A stretch of DNA of 64,000 nt from Anaerostipes sp. 992a (lineage in GTDB: Bacteria; Bacillota; Clostridia; Lachnospirales; Lachnospiraceae). The notes under the pieces were generated by a model. It did no database searches. It saw only the letters and a program-made list of their open reading frames with translations, and was not told the DNA's origin. Of this stretch, positions 17,861-27,016 are shown in pieces; within the stretch, counting starts at the first letter, position 1; the number at the start of each line of letters is the position of its first letter. The stretch spans positions 186,001-250,000 of the forward strand of contig NZ_MJIG01000001.1 of NCBI RefSeq assembly GCF_001940245.1. The letters are read 5' to 3'. The translations under genes and the position numbers were made by a program.

Positions 17861-19555
17861 TTATTTTCGATAACGGTTTAGACATCCGAATATTTCCTGT
17901 CTTCTTGGCAGGGCTAAATTACATTTTACATAATCGCAATCTAGTATCGTGTCCAATCCCTTTTTTTCGATAATGAAAAGAAGGGAATCTACCACCTGCT
18001 GTACGGTTTTCTTGCCATCCATCAGGTGGGTCTGGGCATAGAGCAGACAATATCCAAGAGCAGTTGTCTGCTCTGTATCGATGATCTGCTCCAGATAGCG
18101 CAGATCTACCGTTTCTTTATTGAGCATAAAGGCATCCTTTCCAAGTGTCTTTAGCTTGATTCTACGTTCTTTTTTTAAACTCCGGTCTGGAAGAAGACTC
18201 CTTTGGAAAGAAGGAAGGCTTTTTTCTTCCTTTGGCAGGGAGATGGAAGGAAAGGCAAGAGCCTCCTGTTTGGCAAAGGCTGTAATATCCTTTGGTACAT
18301 ATTGATCCATCTGCAAAATATGATCCGCAACATGAAAATAAGATCCAGAACTTCCAGCAACGATAATAGAAGAAATTCCATGTTCTTCATATAAGCTTCG
18401 TACCCGTTCGATAAATGGAGTGATCGGCTCCTGATGGCGATTTACGACTCTCTGCATTAATTCATCCCGAATCATAAAGTTGGTCGCACTGGTGTCTTCA
18501 TCAATCAAAAATAAGGAGGTACCACTTTCAATGGCTTCGATGACATTTGCTGCCTGTGAAGTACTGCCACTGGCATCTTCGGTGGAGAAGGAGACGGTAT
18601 CCCGACCATTTGGCAGATTGTTGATGAATGTGGAGATGTCCGTATTTCGAATGCTTCGTCCGTCTTCTGCACGGATTTTTACAGCACTTTGTTCTGTGAT
18701 CACATATTCTCTGCCATCCCCTTCTATATGATTATAAACCCCCAGCTCTAAGGCCTTTAAAAGCGTAGATTTGCCGTGATAGCCACCTCCAACGATCAGA
18801 GTGATTCCTTTTGGAATACCCATTCCGGTCATGGTACCTTTGTGAGGAAGGGTAAGGCTGACCCGATAGCTTTCAGGAGCCTGGAATGGAATTCCTCCTT
18901 TGAGGGGACGTTGGGAAACTCCGCTTTGTCTGGGCAGAACGGAACCATCGGCTACAAAAGCGGTGAGTCCAAGAGAGGATAACTGCTCTCTGATATAATG
19001 CTGATCTTCCGCAAGGAATATGGCCTTTTCCAATGTCTTTTGGTTGATATTTTTATAAAAAAGAGAAGTCAGGACGCAGTTGGGAAGGAAATCAAAGAGA
19101 ATTTTTATCAGCTCTCTGGAATTGATAGTGCGGCCGTTTGCTGGAAATCCTACTTCAAAACGGAGGGTGATGTTTCCAGAAGAAGGATGGATGAAACAGG
19201 CAGTACGTTCTAAGATTTCCTGCCCACACCGGCTGATAGAGATCAAACCACTTTTTCCAGAACCTTTTGCTTTAAAGTTATAGCGTTCCAGTGCGTGAAA
19301 AAACAGTCGAATCAGGTGATCGGACAGGGCAGTTTTCTTATATGGCTTGTCATAGTAATTCTTTGGGAAGCCAGCCTCTGATCCGGTAAGGTGGATACTC
19401 AAACGGGAAGGAGCGGCAAAGGGGTCTCCCTGCACATGATCAATGGAAAGCACATAGGAATCAAACCGATAACTGCCACGAGCACTTTTATAGGCGGGAT
19501 AACCTTTATGATCAATATTTTGCAATAGTATTTTTAAATCTTTTGATGTTTTCAT
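17861..19555 (-). CDS. ABC-class ATPase domain protein (PF09818-type)
   Basis: The 564-residue protein belongs to the predicted ABC-class ATPase family, whose role is not established. A Walker A-like loop, GGGYHGKSTLLKALELG, is near residue 256 and a Walker B, SLFLIDEDTSATNFM, near residue 350. Between them lies the family stretch NGRDTVSFSTEDASGSTSQA. No membrane spans are present. The N-terminal half has the family pattern SARGSYRFDSYVLSIDHVQG. The start has AAAGGAAT about ten bases upstream. It is likely the last of three minus-strand genes, 29 bases behind the MFS gene. Confidence 0.87.
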   Translation of the reverse strand: MKTSKDLKILLQNIDHKGYPAYKSARGSYRFDSYVLSIDHVQGDPFAAPSRLSIHLTGSEAGFPKNYYDKPYKKTALSDHLIRLFFHALERYNFKAKGSGKSGLISISRCGQEILERTACFIHPSSGNITLRFEVGFPANGRTINSRELIKILFDFLPNCVLTSLFYKNINQKTLEKAIFLAEDQHYIREQLSSLGLTAFVADGSVLPRQSGVSQRPLKGGIPFQAPESYRVSLTLPHKGTMTGMGIPKGITLIVGGGYHGKSTLLKALELGVYNHIEGDGREYVITEQSAVKIRAEDGRSIRNTDISTFINNLPNGRDTVSFSTEDASGSTSQAANVIEAIESGTSLFLIDEDTSATNFMIRDELMQRVVNRHQEPITPFIERVRSLYEEHGISSIIVAGSSGSYFHVADHILQMDQYVPKDITAFAKQEALAFPSISLPKEEKSLPSFQRSLLPDRSLKKERRIKLKTLGKDAFMLNKETVDLRYLEQIIDTEQTTALGYCLLYAQTHLMDGKKTVQQVVDSLLFIIEKKGLDTILDCDYVKCNLALPRRQEIFGCLNRYRK

Positions 19556-19584
19556 ATTTTCTAAAATTCCTTTCTAAGTGGATT

Positions 19585-20817
19585 TTATGATTTATGGTCA
19601 GTAATAAGAAAGAATGCAAAACCGGCCAGGAACATCAGGGACAAGGCGCCAACCCCATAGTTTACGCTTCCACTGATCTGGCTTATGATGGAGACCAGCA
19701 TAGTCCCCATAAAGGAAGCACCTTTTCCGCAGATATCATAAATGCCAAAGTATTCGCCGGATTTGTTTGCCGGAATGATCTTAGCGAAATATGAGCGGGA
19801 CATGGATTGAATGGCTCCCTGGAAGAGCCCTACGCAGACTGCAAGAATCCAGAACTGATACTGACTGGTCAGAATGACTCCATAAAGTGCGATACAAAAA
19901 TAAGCCACAATGCAGATCAGGATGATTCTGGCAGCAGGTACCTTTCTGGAAAGTTTTCCAAAGAAAAGGGCAGCCGGAAAGGCGACAATCTGGGTTAAAA
20001 GCAGGGCCAGTAAAAGACCTGTGGTATCCAGGCCAAGAGCAGTACCATAGGCGGTTGCCATATCGATAATCGTATAAACACCGTCAATATAAAAGAAAAA
20101 AGCAATGAGAAAAAAGAGGATCTTTTTATTAGCTGCCAGCTCGGGAAAGATTTTTCCAAGGCGGTGGAAACTAGAAAGAATTGGATGGTCCTTTTTCTCA
20201 ATATAATAAATTTGCTGATAAGAAGTCAGCAATGGCAGACTTAAAATCAACCACCAGACGGCGATCAGAACAAAAGCACCACTCATAGCTGTCTGCATGG
20301 AGATGCCCAATGTTTCATAAAATAATATGAGGACCAGACTTAAGACAAAAGGAATGCAGCTTCCAATATAACCCCAGGCATAACCATGGGCGGAGACTTC
20401 ATCCATACGCTCTGCCGAAGATACGTCTGTCAGCATGGAATCATAGATGACCAGACTCAGGGAGTACGCAGCTTTCGCCAGAACGAACAGAAGCAGGAAC
20501 CAGATCCAGGATGATAAAAATCCAAGGATGACACAGGAAATGGCACCAAACAAAAGAGAGATAAAAAAGATTTTTTTCTTAAAGCCCTTTAAATCTGCAA
20601 TGGTTCCAAGAGTTGGTCCCAGGATTGCCACAATGATTGTGGCAGCCGATGTGGCATAGCCCCAGTAAGCCAGATAATTGATGCTGGAGATACCGGCATT
20701 ATCTGCCAGGTTATTAAAATAAATTGGAATGATCGTAGATACCAAAAGGGTAAATGCAGAATTTCCTACATCATAAAGTATCCATTTTTTTTCTAGAGAA
20801 TGTAGTTTAAATTTCAT
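19585..20817 (-). CDS. MFS transporter, UMF1/Atg22-like family
   Basis: This 410-residue membrane protein has twelve spans. The N-terminal segment KKWILYDVGNSAFTLLVST is characteristic of the UMF1 branch of the major facilitator superfamily, related to yeast Atg22, an amino acid effluxer of the vacuole. Other landmarks are TLGTIADLKGFKKKIF between helices 2 and 3, and LFQGAIQSMSRSYFAKIIP near residue 330. The start MKFKLHS overlaps the end of the upstream gene by 11 bases and has AAGGAGGAAAAAAC ahead. A bacterial substrate is not known. Confidence 0.88.
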   Translation of the reverse strand: MKFKLHSLEKKWILYDVGNSAFTLLVSTIIPIYFNNLADNAGISSINYLAYWGYATSAATIIVAILGPTLGTIADLKGFKKKIFFISLLFGAISCVILGFLSSWIWFLLLFVLAKAAYSLSLVIYDSMLTDVSSAERMDEVSAHGYAWGYIGSCIPFVLSLVLILFYETLGISMQTAMSGAFVLIAVWWLILSLPLLTSYQQIYYIEKKDHPILSSFHRLGKIFPELAANKKILFFLIAFFFYIDGVYTIIDMATAYGTALGLDTTGLLLALLLTQIVAFPAALFFGKLSRKVPAARIILICIVAYFCIALYGVILTSQYQFWILAVCVGLFQGAIQSMSRSYFAKIIPANKSGEYFGIYDICGKGASFMGTMLVSIISQISGSVNYGVGALSLMFLAGFAFFLITDHKS

Positions 20818-21670
20818 AAGTTTTTTCCTCCTTAGGGGAAAGTATTGGAATGGATTCCCAGTCAGGGTCGGGACCAAAGGTCTGAAGGAATTCCTGATCC
20901 AGTGGTACATAGTGATTCAGGTGTTCCATAAGGTTTTCTGTTAGCTTAAGACAAAGCGGAATGGCTGAATCCATAAGCTTTTCCAATCGCATACAGCTGT
21001 CCTTGCAGTGTGGATTTGGACTTTTATTTATGATCATACCATGCAGGCTTTCATATTTTCCGAAAAACTTCATGCCGGAATAAAGCAGTTTGCGCTTCCA
21101 TTCATGGGGAGCCAGAAGAAGGTGATCACAAACGATCATGGTAATGAGAGAATGTGATACCTGTTGCTGCGATACCATTGGGAAAAAGGAAGCGATGGTA
21201 GCGGTGTTTTTTCTGGTAGGGCGTATATGAGTGGTCAGACGGTGCTTGAGAGGCGGATAGCCTTCCTGGACCATCAGATAACGGTCAAATTCAGCTTCGA
21301 TTTCTGTATGAGAAATATGGCTGGTCAGAATCTTTTTTTCAATATAGCTATGGCAGCAGGTATCCAGAGAAAAATGACAGAGAAATCCAAGGATATAGGC
21401 CAGCATAGCATGCTGCTTGGCTGTTTGTTTCTGTTGGCGGATCAGATCACAGGCTGGACCAAAGAAAGAGAGTCCGGATTGATCATGCATATTATTCCCC
21501 ATCTGATTGATTGGATGAGTGGAAAGCGGATGGTAATAGAAGAAAATATCCGGTCCATGAAGTCCGATCAGATAGAGATCAAGATGATCGTGGATGATTT
21601 TTTTTATGAAAGCAGGCTGCTTTTGGTATACTTGTTTTCCGAAGCTATAATGTGCATAATTTGATGGCAT
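20807..21670 (-). CDS. Zinc-dependent phospholipase C family protein
   Basis: This 287-residue protein matches the zinc-dependent phospholipase C/nuclease-like family (PF00882). Metal-site residues fall in MPSNYAHYSFGKQVY at the start, LIGLHGPDIFFYYHP near residue 36, LAYILGFLCHFSLDTCCHSY near residue 95, and HTEIEAEFDRYLM near residue 121. No signal peptide is evident, as is common for the short Firmicute members, whose function is not known. AAGGAGGTTTCCAT precedes the start. It overlaps the MFS gene, so the two are coupled. An IS element lies in its upstream region. Confidence 0.85.
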   Translation of the reverse strand: MPSNYAHYSFGKQVYQKQPAFIKKIIHDHLDLYLIGLHGPDIFFYYHPLSTHPINQMGNNMHDQSGLSFFGPACDLIRQQKQTAKQHAMLAYILGFLCHFSLDTCCHSYIEKKILTSHISHTEIEAEFDRYLMVQEGYPPLKHRLTTHIRPTRKNTATIASFFPMVSQQQVSHSLITMIVCDHLLLAPHEWKRKLLYSGMKFFGKYESLHGMIINKSPNPHCKDSCMRLEKLMDSAIPLCLKLTENLMEHLNHYVPLDQEFLQTFGPDPDWESIPILSPKEEKTYEI

Positions 21671-21748
21671 ATGGAAACCTCCTTAGTCTATTGTAATTTT
21701 TGCTATTTAACATAAAGAAAATATTAAGTTCTTGTAAATCTTTAGCCA

Positions 21749-21874
21749 TTAACCCTGACTTTCCATATACTTTTGAATTGTAGCTGATGATACTTTGCCA
21801 ATACTACATGAAAAGTATCCGTCTGACCAAAATATCTTTGTCTGTATCCATAACTTTACCTCAAATATTGACTT
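21749..21874 (-). pseudogene. tnpA: C-terminal remnant of IS200/IS605 TnpA (Y1 transposase)
   Basis: Minus-strand translation gives about 41 residues including LWIQTKIFWSDGYFSCSIGK and ATIQKYMESQG before a stop. This matches the last part of the Y1 transposase, where FW(S)-x-GYF and KYIENQ motifs are typical. The HUH and tyrosine-bearing parts are absent, and a TGA lies just upstream in frame, so the gene is truncated. Confidence 0.78.
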
Positions 21875-21909
21875 TCACTAATAATTATTATACGATATAT
21901 TTAGTGAAA
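21868..21909 (+). promoter_or_regulatory. Probable tnpB promoter inside an inverted repeat
   Basis: TTGACT (21868-21873) and TACGAT (21891-21896) are 17 bases apart. Overlapping them, TTTCACTAA (21873-21881) and TTTAGTGAAA (21900-21909) form an inverted repeat, which could be a left-end hairpin or an operator. Confidence 0.45.
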
Positions 21910-21932
21910 TATCAATGAAAGGAGTACATGTT

Positions 21933-23072
21933 ATGGAACAGATGACTATCACAGCAAAAGTTCAAATAGTCGCAGATGATACAGATAAGGTTTTGCTTGA
22001 TAAAACCATGTCTGTATATCGTGATGCCTGCAACTTTGTTTCAGAGTACGTATTCCGTACACACGATTTGAAACAGTTTTCGCTTAACAAAATGTTATAT
22101 TCTACGCTCCGAGAAAAGTTTGGTCTTAAATCGCAAATGACTCAGTCTGTATTTAAGACTGTTATTGCGAGATATAAAACCATCCTTGAAAATCAGAATG
22201 AATGGATTAAGCCTTCGTTCAAAAAACCACAGTATGATTTGGTTTGGAACAGAGATTATTCTTTGACGCAAAACTGCTTTTCAGTGAACACTCTGAATGG
22301 TCGTGTTAAGTTACCATATTTTGCTGATGGTATGTCTAAATATTTTGACCATACCATCTACAAGTTTGGCACTGCTAAGCTTGTAAACAAACATGGTAAA
22401 TATTATCTTCACATACCAGTAACTTATGATGTCGAGGAAAGCAATATTTCTGACATCTGTAATGTTGTAGGTATCGACAGAGGAATTAACTTTGTTGTTG
22501 CGACCTATAACAGTGCCCACAAGTCCGGATTCGTTAGTGGTAAGGCTATTAAGCAGAAACGTGCTAATTATTCCAAACTTCGTAAAGAGCTTCAAATACG
22601 TCAGACTCCATCTTCAAGACGAAGAATCAAAGCTATCGGTCAGCGAGAAAACCGTTGGATGCAGGATATCAACCATCAGGTATCAAAGGCACTTGTTGAA
22701 TCAAACCCGAAGCACACGCTCTTTGTTTTGGAAGATTTGGCAGGCATTCGTAATGCTACAGAGCGTGTGAAAACGAAAGACCGCTATGTTTCTGTATCAT
22801 GGTCATTCTATGATCTTGAACGGAAACTAATCTACAAAGCCAAACAGAACCAGTCTACTGTCATTAAGGTTGACCCTCGTTATACGAGCCAGTGTTGTCC
22901 TATTTGTGGACATACTGAAAAGTCGAACCGTAACAAAAAAATACATCTGTTTACTTGCAAGAATTGTGGCTATAAATCGAATGATGACCGTATTGGAGCT
23001 ATGAATCTGTATCGTATGGGAATAAACTATCTCGCAGATAGCCAAGTACCGAATACAGTTGTAACAGAGTAA
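21933..23072 (+). CDS. tnpB: RNA-guided endonuclease TnpB (IS605 OrfB)
   Basis: TnpB is an omega-RNA-guided DNA nuclease, the ancestor type of Cas12. The 379-residue protein keeps all three RuvC acidic residues: GIDRGINFVVA near residue 184, FVLEDLAGIRN near residue 267, and SNDDRIGAMNLYRMG near residue 350. The zinc finger is CPICGHTEKSNR then CKNCGYKSN, with four Cys. The start MEQMTI has AAAGGAG eight bases upstream; an earlier in-frame ATG at 21915 overlaps that site. All catalytic residues are present, so it should be active. It faces away from the tnpA remnant. Confidence 0.95.
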   Translation: MEQMTITAKVQIVADDTDKVLLDKTMSVYRDACNFVSEYVFRTHDLKQFSLNKMLYSTLREKFGLKSQMTQSVFKTVIARYKTILENQNEWIKPSFKKPQYDLVWNRDYSLTQNCFSVNTLNGRVKLPYFADGMSKYFDHTIYKFGTAKLVNKHGKYYLHIPVTYDVEESNISDICNVVGIDRGINFVVATYNSAHKSGFVSGKAIKQKRANYSKLRKELQIRQTPSSRRRIKAIGQRENRWMQDINHQVSKALVESNPKHTLFVLEDLAGIRNATERVKTKDRYVSVSWSFYDLERKLIYKAKQNQSTVIKVDPRYTSQCCPICGHTEKSNRNKKIHLFTCKNCGYKSNDDRIGAMNLYRMGINYLADSQVPNTVVTE

Positions 23073-23219
23073 ACTTTGCTACAAAGGGTGCTGTCAACCA
23101 CCCTGTGATGTAACGCCACGGGAGGTAATATACCTATCGGGGTTAAAAGGTCGGAGGCGTAAGCCGTTACTACGACTGGGCAGTTACAAGCCCATGACCT
23201 TTCGGTCATGGGTAGTTGA
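23073..23219 (+). ncRNA. Probable omega-RNA scaffold and right end of the IS element
   Basis: The 147 bases after tnpB hold no gene but several short stems and end in CCCATGACC TTTC GGTCATGGG at 23190-23211. In characterised TnpB systems the guide RNA overlaps the tnpB 3' end and the right end, and the guide is the sequence just outside. Here that would begin TAGCGGAGTGCCTTTGTGGG. Position inferred from the family. Confidence 0.6.
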
Positions 23220-23281
23220 CTAGCGGAGTGCCTTTGTGGGGCATTCTTACACGAAAAAAGAAGGAATATATGGAGGAAAGA

Positions 23282-24793
23282 ATGGAAGCAACTTTTTGGG
23301 CAATTGTCCCTACAATTTTAGCGATAGCAGTCAGTTTAATTACAAAGGAAGTAAATCTCTCCTTGCTGTTTGGAATTATCGTAGGTGGATTGATTTACTG
23401 TAAATTTAATATTTTTACGGCTGTGTCTACTATTTTAGATGTTTTGAGAGCAAAAGTCTATGGAAATATGAACGTATTGATTTTTATTATTTTATTAGGA
23501 GTCATCGTTCATCTGATGAATATGTCCGGAGCCTCCCATAAGTATGCACAATGGGCAGGACAGAAATTAAAGACAAAGAAACAGACACTTTTGGCTACCA
23601 TGCTTCTTGGAGTGATTATTTTTATTGATGATTATTTTAACTGCCTGACGGTGGGAACGGTTATGCAGCCAATTTGTGATGAGAAGAAGATATCCAGAGA
23701 AAAGCTGGCATATATCATTGACTCTACAGCAGCACCTGTCTGCATTATGGCTCCGATCTCAAGCTGGGCAGTAGCCGTTAGTTCATCGGTACCAGAGCAG
23801 TCATCCATTGATGGATTTTTATTGTTTATCAAATCGATTTTCTGTAATTACTATTCCTGGCTCTCACTGCTTATGGTGTTATTAACTACCATCCTGGCAG
23901 TCGATTTCGGGAAGATGAAAAAGTGTGAATATGCGGCGGACATGGGAAAATATCAATATGAGAGCATCGATCAGCAGATGGAAGGGAAGGAAATTCCAGA
24001 AAATGGAAGAGTTTCAGACCTGCTTCTTCCAGTGATAGTACTCATTATATTATCGATTACCTGCATGCTTTACACGGGAGGATTTTTTGCGGGGAAGGCT
24101 TCTGCAATCTCTGCAATTTCCAATTGTGATGCAGCCACCAGCCTTGCGATGGCGGCCTTTTATGCGATTTTGTTCATTGGAGTTTTGTATCTGCCAAGAA
24201 AGATCATGACTGGAAAGCAGTACCTGGATGGACTGGTAGAAGGATTTAAAAATATGGTGCCAACGGTATTAATTCTTACTTTTGCGTGGACATTAAGTGG
24301 TATTTGTGGAAGTGATTATCTGGATGCAGGTGGCTTTATTGCCCGTACCGTAGTAGAATATCAGATTCCGCTGAGCCTGATGCCGGCAATCTTTTTTATA
24401 ATTGCAATTTTTCTGGCTCTGTCTACGGGAACGTCCTGGGGTACCTTTGCGATTCTGCTTCCGATTACCATTTCAGTGTTCCAGAATCAGGTATCTCCGA
24501 TCATGGTATTGACCATTTCTGCAGTTTTGGGAGGAAGCGTGTGCGGGGATCATGTCAGTCCGATTTCTGATACGACCATCTTAAGTTCTACAGGAGCCGG
24601 ATGCCATCATATCAGCCATGTGGAAACACAGCTTCAGTATGGAATTGTGGTTGCAGCTGTCAGCTTTTTATCCTATGTGGTTTGTGGATTTATGGGAACC
24701 CAGCTTCCAGGCATGCCAATTGGGATAGTTGGAATTGTCGGATTTTTATTTATTATGAAGAAGAGAAATCATACTCAGGAAAGAGGTGCATAG
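23282..24793 (+). CDS. Na+/H+ antiporter NhaC family protein
   Basis: This 503-residue inner-membrane antiporter has about twelve spans. Family landmarks are LATMLLGVIIFIDDYFNCLT near residue 105, STAAPVCIMAPISSWAVAVS near residue 148, ALSTGTSWGTFAILLPI near residue 380, and GGSVCGDHVSPISDTTILSS near residue 418. It may exchange Na+ for protons or coupled organic substrates. GGAGGAAAG lies before the chosen ATG; an ATG twelve bases earlier (23270) is also possible. The IS element ends about 60 bases upstream and may have displaced its original promoter. Confidence 0.92.
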   Translation: MEATFWAIVPTILAIAVSLITKEVNLSLLFGIIVGGLIYCKFNIFTAVSTILDVLRAKVYGNMNVLIFIILLGVIVHLMNMSGASHKYAQWAGQKLKTKKQTLLATMLLGVIIFIDDYFNCLTVGTVMQPICDEKKISREKLAYIIDSTAAPVCIMAPISSWAVAVSSSVPEQSSIDGFLLFIKSIFCNYYSWLSLLMVLLTTILAVDFGKMKKCEYAADMGKYQYESIDQQMEGKEIPENGRVSDLLLPVIVLIILSITCMLYTGGFFAGKASAISAISNCDAATSLAMAAFYAILFIGVLYLPRKIMTGKQYLDGLVEGFKNMVPTVLILTFAWTLSGICGSDYLDAGGFIARTVVEYQIPLSLMPAIFFIIAIFLALSTGTSWGTFAILLPITISVFQNQVSPIMVLTISAVLGGSVCGDHVSPISDTTILSSTGAGCHHISHVETQLQYGIVVAAVSFLSYVVCGFMGTQLPGMPIGIVGIVGFLFIMKKRNHTQERGA

Positions 24794-24794
24794 A

Positions 24795-25370
24795 ATGAAG
24801 AAAATCGCAGTTATTTTCCCAGGTATTGGATATACTGCTCAGAAACCGCTCCTGTATTATACAGCCTCTGCAGCGCAGGATGAGGGCTATCAGCTTCTTA
24901 AGCTGGATTACGGAGAGGACATCCATACATTTCGGGGAAGAAAGGAAGAAGAACTAAAGCCTTTGATAGAAAAAGCACAGGAAAGGGTAAAAAAACAGCT
25001 GGAAATCATTGACTGGGGACAATATGAACAGATTTTATTCCTTTCCAAAAGCATTGGAACGGTCATTGCCTGCTGGATAGAAAAAGAACTTGGAATCAAG
25101 GCAAAGCATTGCCTGCTCACGCCGATTCCTCTTACGATTCCTTATCTGGAAGAGGTGGATGGATTGTTCTTTGCAGGAACAAAGGATCCATACATAAAAA
25201 AGAAGATGATTGAAAAGGCAGCAAAGGATTATCCTCAAAAGACAGGAGAGATTTTCAAAGACTGTAATCATTCCTTAGAAAGACCGGGGCATACGGCGGC
25301 CAATGTAAAAAATGTAAAAAAAGTCGTGAAAAAACTAAAGAAGATGCTAAGAGAACCAAAAGCAGATTAG
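24795..25370 (+). CDS. Alpha/beta-hydrolase fold protein
   Basis: The 191-residue protein starts with a beta strand and oxyanion-type loop, KKIAVIFPGIGYTAQKPLLY. A nucleophile elbow LSKSIGT sits near residue 81, an acid GTKDPYI near residue 129, and a His in DCNHSLE near residue 157, together a plausible Ser-Asp-His triad. The tail is very lysine-rich (KKVVKKLKKMLRE). It begins one base after the nhaC stop, with AAGAGGTG upstream, so it is read with the antiporter. Substrate not known. Confidence 0.75.
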   Translation: MKKIAVIFPGIGYTAQKPLLYYTASAAQDEGYQLLKLDYGEDIHTFRGRKEEELKPLIEKAQERVKKQLEIIDWGQYEQILFLSKSIGTVIACWIEKELGIKAKHCLLTPIPLTIPYLEEVDGLFFAGTKDPYIKKKMIEKAAKDYPQKTGEIFKDCNHSLERPGHTAANVKNVKKVVKKLKKMLREPKAD

Positions 25371-25380
25371 GCTTTAATGA

Positions 25381-25420
25381 GAAGTTGTTGCAAGAATTTT
25401 TGAGCAGCAGCTTCTTTTTT
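25381..25420 (+). terminator. Terminator after the nhaC operon
   Basis: GAAGTTGTTGC pairs with GCAGCAGCTTC and is followed by TTTTTT. Confidence 0.9.
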
Positions 25421-25453
25421 GTTGCATGGGGGTATCACTCTTTGGAATTGATG

Positions 25454-25482
25454 TTGATGTGGTTTGGTAAAAATGCTATAAT
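25454..25482 (+). promoter_or_regulatory. Promoter of trkA-trkH
   Basis: TTGATG and TATAAT are 17 bases apart. The 110-base leader contains repeated ATAAAGATT/ATAAAG strings but no recognised c-di-AMP (ydaO) riboswitch. Confidence 0.6.
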
Positions 25483-25600
25483 GCTTCTGTCTATATGTAT
25501 AAAGATTATATAAAGCTTATAGTTTATACATAAAGAGTACATAAAGATTTGCTGCATAAAAGAGGCATTCTTGAATGTGATAAAAGGAGTGGAACACAAA

Positions 25601-27016
25601 ATGAAGATAGTAATTATAGGTGATGGAAAGGTTGGACATAAGGTCGCAACAGAGCTTTCCGAAGAAAATTATGATGTGGTCCTGATCGATCAGAATGAGG
25701 AAAGAGTCAAGAAATCATCGAATACCTTAGATGTACTTTGTTTTCATGGGGATGGAGCAGATGTGGAGATTTTAAGGGCAGCAGATGTACAGCATGCGGA
25801 TCTGGTCATTGCCTGTGCATCTTCCGATGAGTCTAATATGTTAAGCTGTCTGATTTCCAGAAGACTGGGAGCAAAACATACGATCGCTCGTGTGCGTAAT
25901 CCTGTTTATTTTCATCAAATGGATATTTTGAAAGAGGATTTAAGACTTAGTATGGCGGTAAATCCAGAACTAGAAGCGGCCAATGAGATTTCCAGAGTAC
26001 TGATATTCCCGGAAGCTACAAAAGTGGAGAACTTTGTAAAAGGAAGGGTGGAACTGGTGGAATTTCCATTGAAGAAGGGAAGTCCACTGGACGGATTGTC
26101 CTTGAAGGATATTTATCGAAAATATCAGATCAAGATTCTGGTGTGTGCGGTGCAAAGAGAGCAGGATGTCCATATTCCGGATGGGGACTTTGTGATGCGG
26201 ACTGGAGATAAGCTTAACATGGTGGCCAGTCATCTGGAGCTGGAGCGTTTCTTTAAGGCAATTGGACATATTAGTACTAGAATTAAAAAAGTAATGATCA
26301 TTGGTGGTGGACGTCTGGGATATTATCTGGCCAAACAGTTGGTATCTTTGAAGATGCAGGTAAAGGTCATTGATAAAGAGTACGCAAAGTGTGAAGATCT
26401 TAGTGAAAAATTACCAGAAGTAACAGTCATTCATGGCAATGCCAGAGAACATGAGCTTTTGATGGAAGAGGGCATTCAGGAGGCAGATGCATTTATTACC
26501 GTAACCGGCAATGATGAGGAAAATATGCTGATGGCATTATATGCGAAAATGCAGGGTGTCAAGAAGATCGTTGCTAAGGTAAATGAAGAAAATCTTTCTT
26601 CCATGGTGGATTCTCTGGGTATTGACAGTGTGGTTTCTCCAAAGCTTGCAACTGCCGATACGATTTTGGGTTATGTTCGTGCAAGACAGAATTCTTACAG
26701 CAGTGCCAATGTAGAGACTATGTACCAGCTGATGGGAGGACGAATTGAAGCAATGGAATTTCTGATTCGTGCCGATGCAAAATATCTGGATATTCCATTG
26801 AAGGATCTTCCAATCAAATCTAATAATCTAGTCGCAGCTATTGTTCGGGGAAGAAATGTGATCATTCCAGGTGGGAATGACTGCTTAAAACCGGGAGACA
26901 GTGTGATTGTGGTAACGAAAAATCAGAAAATACAAAGTATTGAAGATATTCTATCCATGGCTTTATTCCAGAGACCAGGGGCAGAAGGAAAGGACGCTGT
27001 ACGGAATGAATTATAA
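25601..27016 (+). CDS. trkA: Trk potassium uptake regulatory subunit TrkA
   Basis: TrkA is the cytoplasmic NAD(H)-binding ring that gates the TrkH channel. The 471-residue protein has two RCK_N domains, each opening with a Rossmann glycine motif: IVIIGDGKVGHKVATEL at residue 3 and VMIIGGGRLGYYLAKQL near residue 231. Each is followed by an RCK_C part (EFPLKKGSPLDGLSLKDI; EFLIRADAKYLDIPLKDL). This two-repeat form is the standard TrkA length. The start has AAAGGAG twelve bases upstream; the frame opens at 25571 without a ribosome site. It overlaps trkH by 11 bases. Confidence 0.95.
   Translation: MKIVIIGDGKVGHKVATELSEENYDVVLIDQNEERVKKSSNTLDVLCFHGDGADVEILRAADVQHADLVIACASSDESNMLSCLISRRLGAKHTIARVRNPVYFHQMDILKEDLRLSMAVNPELEAANEISRVLIFPEATKVENFVKGRVELVEFPLKKGSPLDGLSLKDIYRKYQIKILVCAVQREQDVHIPDGDFVMRTGDKLNMVASHLELERFFKAIGHISTRIKKVMIIGGGRLGYYLAKQLVSLKMQVKVIDKEYAKCEDLSEKLPEVTVIHGNAREHELLMEEGIQEADAFITVTGNDEENMLMALYAKMQGVKKIVAKVNEENLSSMVDSLGIDSVVSPKLATADTILGYVRARQNSYSSANVETMYQLMGGRIEAMEFLIRADAKYLDIPLKDLPIKSNNLVAAIVRGRNVIIPGGNDCLKPGDSVIVVTKNQKIQSIEDILSMALFQRPGAEGKDAVRNEL

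Larger units (their letters stand above)
21745..23219 (+). mobile_element. IS200/IS605-type element with intact tnpB and decayed tnpA
   Basis: The element has a minus-strand tnpA remnant at its left end, a complete tnpB, and a right end whose last feature is the hairpin CCCATGACC..GGTCATGGG followed by GTAGTTGAC. The right boundary near 23219 is fairly well supported by that hairpin. The left boundary is uncertain within a few tens of bases. Since TnpA is broken, movement would need a helper transposase. Confidence 0.75.

Noticed and set aside
21749-21932. Complete tnpA
   Set aside because: The N-terminal catalytic part is missing and a stop lies upstream in frame.
25483-25600. c-di-AMP (ydaO) riboswitch upstream of trkA
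   Set aside because: The roughly 110-base leader lacks the ydaO core sequences and is too short.
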